The position numbers and the translations under genes are program-made. The notes beneath the pieces were generated by a model. That model did no database searches and was not told the origin of the DNA. It worked only from the letters and a program-made list of their open reading frames with translations. A stretch of 64,000 nt of DNA from Undaria pinnatifida (taxonomy: Eukaryota > Sar > Phaeophyceae > Laminariales > Alariaceae), in assembly GCA_012845835.1 (NCBI GenBank), contig JABAKD010000017.1, forward strand, positions 4,834,867 through 4,898,866. Reading direction: 5' to 3'. Below, piece after piece: positions 57,128 through 64,000 of this stretch (position 1 is the stretch's first letter; each line of letters opens with the position of its first letter).

Positions 57128-58570
57128 ATGATCGCCTCCCAACCTATGCCAAGCGAAGTATGACTAACGAGGTAACGTAATTGAGCGCGTGTATACCAAG
57201 TACGACTAACGAGGTAAATTAATTGAGCGCATGTATACCAAGCGTTCCTTTAAAACTGACGATTCGCATTTATTTCTCTCTCTAGTGCTCGATGACGGAG
57301 ACAGTGCATATCCACATACATCACCTCGCATGTTGTGTTTGGCAATACGTATCTCTTTCGTATAGTTAGCGATGTCAGAAAATAATGGTAACTGTATGAC
57401 GGTGGTGACAAACAGTGCATGACCACATCACCTCGCTAGTTGAATTTGTCAATACGTATCTCTTTCTCATTATTAGAGATGTCAGAAAATAATGGTAACT
57501 ACAAATATTCTTTGAAATATTCTAGCTTTCGATCTATGCATCATACAACAACAAATTATGAAGATTTAACACGTTATTTACTACACTTAAACACTGGGTT
57601 GCATGCTGTATCTAACATCAAACCTTCTAGAACAGTAAACATCACCAGGCAGATTATATATGGGGACGTCTTATTGCTACAGTCGTCAGGTTTGTCCCCT
57701 TTAAGGAATTATAGTTTTCGCGCACATATTGAAATCCCCCCCCCCCCCCCCTCCCCTCCCCCTCCCCTGATCCCTCTTGATCATAAACGACCCCCCCCCT
57801 TCCCCCCGCCCCCCCCCCAATTCCGTCTAATTCGTCCAAACGCCCCACTCACAATCGATATCGGCCAGAGTAACGAGCACCTATACGCAGTTGATATTAC
57901 GTCATTATCTTTCTGACCATCCATGACGTAGTTTTCATTCTTTCCCCCCACCCCCCAAACAAAAACCCCCTCCAACGCCCCCTCTTCCCCAACCTCCCGC
58001 ACGATCGCCCACACCTAGCACTACGCGTATAACAAGCCCCTACATATCTTTGATCTCACCGCCGAAGTGTATTAGAATACTGTTTGTGACCTAAACCTCC
58101 TGAAAAATCCCCCCCCCCCCCCCCCCCCCTCCCTTCCCCTTCTCGCTCTCCCTTGCTCAAACGCCCCACCTAATATCGAAATCCGCTAGATAAATGAACA
58201 CTTGACGCACTTGATATCACCTCATTATCTTTCGAAAGCCATCCATGCCGCTGCTTTCCCCCCCCCCCGCCCCGAACACCCCCTTCTTCCCCACCACCCG
58301 CACCATCGCCTAGACCTAGCACCACACGTATAACAAACCCCTCACCTAAAACCCTTCCTTCCCCCCCCCCCCCCCACACACACACACACCCCCGCCCCCA
58401 CCCCCCACCTCTCCAACCCCCCCGCCCCCATCCCAACCCTACCCCTTTAAACACTCTGCCCTCTCTCTACTCACTGGTTGTACGACTTACCCCAGGATAT
58501 ACATGATAAACTGATGCATTCTTTCCAAAACCGTCACATTTATCCCCAATAAATAATGTATATTTAGTAT
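57128..58570 (+). mobile_element. C-rich dispersed element, right-truncated copy
   Basis: It starts CTCCCAACCTATGCCAAGCG with sub-repeats in the left part (a ~50-bp pair near 57140-57240 and a ~120-bp pair near 57320-57500). It then follows the order of 5632-7256: TTACTACAC, CAAACCTTCTAGAA, TTTCGCGCACATATTGAA, C blocks, and the internal 3' end CTCACCGCCGAAGTG near 58055. It breaks off after TTTATCCCC at about 58545, lacking the final 3' end. Confidence 0.7.
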
Positions 58571-59239
58571 AAGTTTGGGAAGTGGAACCTGTATATTCGA
58601 GAGACCTGCCGTGTCTGTAGCATCCCCTAGTCATATACCTAATGGCGGGGTCCGCCGTAAATGATGGTTCGGATCGTGGATTTGAGCCCCATCATCCATA
58701 AATAATATACTTTTGCGACTTTCCTAATAATGTCGAACTTGACCTGCACCATCCCCGTAGACCCAGGAAATGAAACCGCGTGAATATTGATGTTAAGATA
58801 CGGCCTCGAAAGGCCTGTAGGTATCCGAATTTGAGATCATTTGGATGGGTTTCGTATGATAAGGTTGGCGGTTTATATTTGGGGAAGTTAGGAATTAGAT
58901 CGGAGGCACGCGCCTCCGATCTCAGAAGCTATCCCGGGCTCTGGTGGAAACGAATAAAGCTACATCTCTACGAAGGAACGAAAGTGAGTACTCTCCGAAG
59001 ACCTTCTCAATTGGCATACCTGCAGGGGGCACTCTGTGTCCCCCACCTATTAATTTCACAAGTGGCGTCGTCGAGCTTGATGTGCTATTGTGGCAGCGTT
59101 CTTCCGGTTTCTCCGACTTTTTTTTTCGTAGCGATTTTGCCTTTGCTTTCCATCGAGCCCACAACCCCTGTTCCTTCTCGGGTGGCTTCTCAATGGAGGG
59201 AGCGCCCTTCCTCCTACAACGGCGACCACAACAGCAGTG
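58571..59239. other. No gene supported; hairpin and long frames on both strands
   Basis: A plus frame of 313 codons (58780-59721) and minus frames of 126-179 codons overlap through 59.7 kb. None has a motif, and the plus frame starts just before a palindrome. They may be chance in GC-rich repeated DNA. Confidence 0.35.
58897..58922. other. 11-bp perfect hairpin
   Basis: AGATCGGAGGC, loop ACGC, then the exact complement. Confidence 0.85.
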
Positions 59240-59460
59240 AGATGGCAGGGGCCCCTCCTGTTGGTCGCCGCGCACGTACCACACGGACGACACCTTCCAA
59301 GTACGTGCGGACGACTCTTCTCTGCGGAGCACACTCCTCGTCTCGAATTTTGGTCCCTCCTGTTGGTTGCTGGGCACGCACCACACAGAGGACACTTTCC
59401 GAGTACAGGCGGACGACACTGCTCTTCGGAGCACACCCCTCGTCCCGGCCTTTAGCCGCA
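59240..59460. repeat. Two-copy ~103-bp tandem repeat
   Basis: CCCCTCCTGTTGGTCGC at about 59250 and TCCCTCCTGTTGGTTGC at about 59353 begin copies that share CACGCACCACAC, GGCGGACGAC and GGAGCACAC. The offset is close to a multiple of three, so both strands keep repeating peptides of about 34 residues. Confidence 0.75.
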
Positions 59461-60480
59461 TCAGTTCACCGCCAGCTGGTCATAGACCACTCCGCAGTGG
59501 AACTGCCCGAGCCCCACCCATCAGACTTGTTTGCTCCGCGCTCTGCCAGCATGTTGCACAGCACATATCCGCGAGTTGCCAGCACAAGCCCCAAGATCGG
59601 CCATCGACTCGTACTTTTTTTTTCGCGCTTTGGGGCTCGGAGGCATATGCACGACATGCCACGGACAAGCATCCTGGAATCAACCCTTCGAATGACATTC
59701 GAAGGGGACTTCGCTCGCTGAGAGAGCCCATCGCCCAGCACATCCTTGCTGTCGGTGCCAGACCGTCCTTCGCGGGACCCCCTTGGACTACGGACACCGT
59801 GCTCTAGGAGCTCATGTCGGGGCTCCTTCCTTTGTGATCTACCTGGGAAGAAACAGGCGGTGCTCGTGGAATGTTTGAGCTTTTTCGTTTGGCGAATTTT
59901 CCAGTACACGCGTTATCGTATGGGTTTCAGTACATACGTCGATCATTCTTGTGCGTCGAACAAGCAGCTGCCCTTGTGCCCCCTTTCTGCCGGAATTAGT
60001 ACAAGCTACGAACTTGGCACCTCGGACCCCTCTCCGATCTTTCTCGATCAACAGCGTTCCACTACTGCTGTCCGTCGCGTAGCTTCAACCACCATCATTT
60101 TTGCAGAGGTGCCAACTACAGTGCAGCACAATGGGCTCGCTGTCAATGCCTGCCATATACCGCCGGATTCTCTGCTGTAGAAGGCACTGTACAGCAGTCA
60201 AGCCGCCTACTTTGCTCCTGCTCATACACCACATAGCTCGACCCTTCACTGCCCCAGCGCCCACAGTTACAGCACCGCAGCTCTGACACCCCCCACTGCT
60301 GTGCGAGTGCTTCTTGCAAGTTCGATTCGAGAGGTTTTTTTTTCGTCCTGGCCCCTCCGTGACTAGAACTTGAACCTAGTGAACGCTGAAACTCTGTGCT
60401 GGCTTTTAGGGCAAAGGCTTTTGGTGTGTGCGATGCCCTATATTCTCCCATTCATGGGTACGCGGGGACTATAATACCAC
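59461..60480. other. No gene recognised
   Basis: GC-rich. Frames of 100-147 codons on both strands overlap one another without motifs. Confidence 0.4.
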
Positions 60481-61027
60481 TTTCTGTGTATGCACAGCTG
60501 TGACCGTGCGGCACTCCGCACTGCTGTCAACGTAACTGTCCCTTTATCGGTGGGAGTGGGTACGGATTTTTATTCAGCTGTACGGGCGTTAGGCCGTCTT
60601 CCTGCCCGTACATGTGCTCTGCCCTTCACGATATTGCTCGTACGCTGGATTTTTTTTTTTCTTCTTCTCTGCACATGTTCGGACAGCTACTGCCCGTTAC
60701 AGAGCGCTTACTACACAGTTCGCGGAGATACTGCGCTTCACAGTTTTTACTAGTGCAGTGGAGAACAGCCCGTTTAATGCGGTACCTTTGGGGGCAAACA
60801 GCCTTTCTATTCGACTGTGGGCGTGCACATTTTTCTACAGCTGGTGTTGGTACTACACTACCCATCTTGGTGCGGTTGAAATTACCGTTACCTGTAAACA
60901 CAGCAGTGATACTGCAGCAATCAGCCCTACTGCAGGCGCGACCGTCCCCCTTCAGTGCGGTCGGGGGAAACTATTTTGTTGGGGAGGGTTATACTGCCCG
61001 TTTTTTTTTAATATACGGTTGGTGCGC
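60481..61027. repeat. Degenerate forerunner of the 84-bp satellite
   Basis: Phrases such as GCACTGCTGTCAACG, CTACTGCAGGCGCGACC and TGCGGTCGGGG echo the satellite unit, but I cannot fix a period. The plus frame 60614-61309 runs from here into the array and is explained by it. Confidence 0.3.
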
Positions 61028-61830
61028 GAACGTATACTGTCCTACCCCCCACTACACTACTGTGGGGGTAGATGCTGCCCCATTTTATACGGTTGGCTGC
61101 GCGTTCCTTCACTGTGCTTCCACCCCTACACTACACCTAGGTTAAATGCTGCATGTTTTGGTGCGACAAGTGTCGGCGTGTTGGGTGACCTTTCACTGTG
61201 CTCCCCCCCCCTACACTACACCTATGGTGAATGCTGCCCGTTTTGGTGCGATGAGTGTCAGCGTGTTGGGCGATCTTACACTCTGCTCCCACCCCTACAC
61301 TACACCTAGGTTAAATGCTGCCTGTTTTGGTGCGACGAGTGTCGGCGTGTTGGGTGACCTTTCACTGTGCTCCCCCCCCCCACACTACACCTAGGGTAAA
61401 TGCTGCCCGTTTTGGTGCGATAAGTGCCGGCGTGTTGGGCGATCTCACACTGTGCTTCCACCCCTACACTACACCTAGGGTAAATGCTGCCTGTTTTGGT
61501 GCGATGAGCGTCGGCGTGTTGGGCGAACCTTTACTGTGATAACCGCTACACTACACCTAGGTTGAATGCTGCCTGTTTTAGGGCGATGAATGTCGGCGTG
61601 TTGGACGACCCTTAGCTGTGTTACCCCCCACGCTACACCTAGGTTAAACGCTGCCTGTTTTGGTGCGATGAGCGTCGGCGTGTTGGCCAAACCTTTTTTG
61701 TGATAACCGCTACACTACACCTAGGGTAAATGCTGCCTGTTTTTGTCCGATGAGCGTCGGCGTTTTGGGCGACGCTTTCCTGTGCTACCTCCCCCCGCCT
61801 AGGTCGAATGATGCCTGTTTAAGTGCGATG
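61028..61830 (+). repeat. Satellite array, 78-85-bp units
   Basis: The anchor CACTACACCTAGG-TAAATGCTGCC falls at 61136, 61221, 61305, 61390, 61474, 61556, 61638, 61720 and 61798. Units contain GTTTTGGTGCGATGAGTGTC and GGCGTGTTGGG. At 84 bases the forward frame repeats a 28-residue peptide (NAACFGATSVGVLGDL...), but unit lengths vary, so coding is unlikely. Confidence 0.9.
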
Positions 61831-62208
61831 GCTGCAGACGTACCCTTACTGTGTTGCACCCCCTGCACTGCGGTTGGGGTCAGTGCTGCCCAGTTTTGGC
61901 TCCTTGTACTGCGGTTCGTGCGGGCGTTACCCATATACCCTACGGTCAGACTGGGCGCTGCTCTTATGTTGCGGTTATGATGATTGGTACCTTGTTACTG
62001 CTGTACTCCTCTTATACGGCTAGTTGACGTGGCTGCTACCATCACTGAGGCTGGACGGAGTCAAGGTCCATATTGTTGCTGTTTGCTGAAACACAGATAT
62101 ACCGCTCCTTGGAGCAGGAACACCACAACAATTTATCTGTCTCCATAGCTTCTTCACGCGTCGTTCCTATCCCCCCCCCCCCCCCCCCCTTCACTACACC
62201 TAGGCACC
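61831..62208. other. Leader between satellite and Gag-like gene
   Basis: One or two degenerate satellite units (ACTGCGGTTGGGGTCAGTGC near 61868), a run of about 20 C at 62170-62189, then CTTCACTACACCTAGGCACC directly before the ATG at 62209, which repeats the satellite anchor. Confidence 0.5.
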
Positions 62209-64000
62209 ATGTCCACCAGTGACGATGGGGGCTACTCGGGGCTGGCTGAGGTCTTTCACGCACCCCAACCTGGATGCCCACGAGACAGGGAGAGCTCGCT
62301 GAAGATGGCGCGACTCGAGACGGGGGGAACCACCGGTGGCGGGTTCCGGTGACGAGACAGAAGACGGAGCACCATACGTCCACCCGTTCCCACCAACCAA
62401 GCGGGTCGATTCGCTGGTTCGCGCTGAGAAGAAGACGGACCAACCCCCACCGGACTCGGGGGCGTCTCGACGCCAGCTCTCGCCAGCCCCGGAGGAGCGC
62501 CACCAGCTGCCCCCCCCGCGCTCGACAGGGCACCACCGCCGCCACCTGGGCTCTCCGCGCTCGACAGAGCGCCACCCCCAGAGCTCCCGGGACCGGGGCG
62601 CCCATGCCGCCCCCTTGGACTTGGCACACGCGGCGGCGCGGGCCCAGCGGGCGCTCGACGACGCCAACCAGACGATAGCACGCCGACGTCGGTTTGACGA
62701 AGATATCGAGCAGGCGAAGACCGCTGCGCGGGAGTCGTCCCTGGTTGCGAAGAGGGCGCAACAAGCCCTCGCTCAATCAGTTGCGTCGGCTGCGGCGGGA
62801 GCTAACGCGCTCCCCTTGCCTTCGTCGCGCCCGCAGGGTGCCGCATCCCAGCGACCACGACCCGGGAACGACGCCTTCTTCAAGGGCATCGTCGCGTGCA
62901 TGGCGTCTGCACCGCGGGTAGACTTCTCCTCAGCGTTGGCGACCCGCGGTGGTGGAAACGGCCTGCGCCCTCCTCCCGTCAGAGAGGCCGGCGTCGCGGC
63001 AAGCGGACGTCCTCAATGGAAGCGGCCTGGGCTCGCGTGGATTGTACGCCCTATGCTAGACAGACGAGAGCCGCCCCGACTCTTGCCCTCGTCAAGGCCC
63101 TGCTGATAGCCCACGACGAGGACCCCGACCCTGTCTTTTGGCCGGACCCCGGAGGAAGAGTTGGCAGAACGAAACCGGGGAAAATGTCGTGACCGCGGGG
63201 ACCGCAACCGTGGGGGTGGCGGCAAAAATGGTGGGGGTGGCGACCACCACCGCCGCCGCCGCGGGGGTGACAGCGCATCGGGTGCTGGTGCGCCTGAGGG
63301 CGCCGCCGAGGGGGCAACTTCGGTCCAACAACCGGGGCAGTTGGCCGCAGCTCTGGCAGAGGAATGGCCCGAGAGGACGTTCAGCGTGGGACGGCTCGTC
63401 ACCCTCCTCCCGCTCGTCTTCGTCCTCGAGCACGGACCACAGCGAGACGGTCGTGGTAGCAGGCAAAAAGTGTCCAGAGCCATGGCAGGAGGAGCATCTG
63501 CCTGAGGCTTTCACCCCCCTGTTGCGTCTGCTGATCACGCACTTCGACGGGGTTGACACGGAGGAGGGCTACACTAATTTGCATACTTTTGGAATGTGTA
63601 ACGGCATGCCTTTTTCTGATTTCAGCGGGGAGGTTCGCGTACTTATGCCGACCGCTAACGGGGAGTGAGCGTGTTTTGTCTCCGGGGACGGATGTGGTGT
63701 TGGAGGTGGTTTGGGTGGCGGCGAATGAGCAATTTCCGGCTCTCCTGCCTGCGTTGTACCCTGGTTCGAAGGCAACAAACCCGCGGCCGTACACCCCGTT
63801 GGATGTTATGTGGCGGTCTTTTAGTGACTAATAAGACACCTGCCGTCAACGGCGAAACATTTGTTTTCTCTCCCTGTTTCTTCGACGGGAGCGTGGTCAT
63901 GCGCCCTGTCGAGGCCCCGGCCGCCAGATCATGGACGCGGCCAAGGCCGAGTGCCGTCCCAGTCGCTTTCGTGGCAGACGGGATCGAGCCATCATTCAAC
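62209..64000 (+). pseudogene. Gag-like gene of a retroelement, frameshifted and cut by the window end
   Basis: ATG at 62209 opens MSTSDDGGYSGLAEVFHAP..., which stops at about 62352. The frame from 62336 continues with a basic, Pro-rich part and a helical heptad-like region (AQRALDDANQTIARRRRFDED..., around 62640-62810). After further shifts, a frame to 63668 gives LPEAFTPLLRLLITHFDGVD and GYTNLHTFGMCNGMPFSDFS. The next frame carries LSPGTDVVLEVVWVAANEQF and YPGSKATNPRPYTPLD up to 63831, and another (NKTPAVNGET...) reaches the end. The conserved-looking block with Gly-, Pro- and Phe-rich motifs suits a retrotransposon Gag. I see no zinc knuckle or RT before the edge. It is probably related to YR elements, but this is unproven. 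Confidence 0.5.

Noticed and set aside
58640-58700. A third tRNA-like SINE (TGGCGGGGTCCG ... GATTTGAGCCC)
   Set aside because: Box spacing is plausible, but both boxes have mismatches and there is no head or tail shared with the other two.
58897-58904. AGATCGGA as sequencing-adapter contamination
   Set aside because: Only eight bases match and they form part of a perfect hairpin.
58780-59721. 313-codon plus-strand frame
   Set aside because: No domain, covers a tandem repeat and a palindrome, and long frames exist on the other strand too.
60614-61309. 231-codon plus-strand frame with repeated CSPPLHYT-like ending
   Set aside because: Explained by the satellite; unit lengths vary so the frame is not kept.

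Overview
The window looks like repeat-rich nuclear DNA of a eukaryote. It has short protein-coding exons with GT...AG introns, long stretches without genes, and many mobile-element remnants. Homopolymer C/G tracts, a tyrosine-recombinase retroelement, a TA-flanked DNA transposon and tRNA-derived SINEs fit a protist with a mid-sized genome. A stramenopile such as a brown alga is my best guess. This is inference; nothing here fixes the species.

The only host coding sequence I can defend is on the plus strand. It encodes cysteine-rich modules of about 32 residues with the pattern C-x4-C-x14-C-x(4,5)-C-x4-C-C. Gene 1 (bases 108-3271, 5' end outside the window) has five exons, mostly phase 1 at both ends, carrying seven modules. 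Gene 2 is a possible second locus of the same family: a signal-peptide exon at 37407-37485, then two-module exons at 44723-44939 and 46165-46407. Both module exons lie in a 4260-bp segment repeated head to tail without visible differences (43888-48147 and 48148-52407), so they recur at 48983-49199 and 50425-50667. The likely products are secreted or surface proteins with three disulfides per module. Their function is unknown.

From 8.2 to 14.9 kb lies a decayed retrotransposon. It holds, in order, a Gag-like region with polyQ/polyP and 31-residue repeats, a reverse transcriptase, an RNase H and a tyrosine recombinase, all between direct repeats of about 230 bp. This is the domain set of DIRS/Ngaro/PAT-type elements. 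At 22343-23650 is a 1308-bp DNA transposon with perfect 22-bp inverted ends and TA flanks, holding only the C-terminal end of a pogo/Tigger-like transposase. Two short tRNA-derived SINEs lie on the minus strand (18.7 and 24.8 kb). A disrupted Gag-like gene, preceded by an 84-bp satellite, runs off the right end (62.2-64.0 kb).

A C-rich dispersed element of about 1.7 kb with a conserved 3' end occurs at 5.6-7.3, 38.1-40.3 (inverted) and 57.1-58.6 kb. Shorter copies, most keeping only the 3' end, lie at 13.8, 17.9, 19.6, 27.2, 37.9 and 55.3 kb. Two MITE-like families and several direct-repeat pairs fill much of the rest. The remaining intervals (about 3.3-4.4, 14.9-16.2, 27.3-28.2, 31.8-36.2, 40.3-43.9 and 52.4-57.1 kb) hold no gene I can support.
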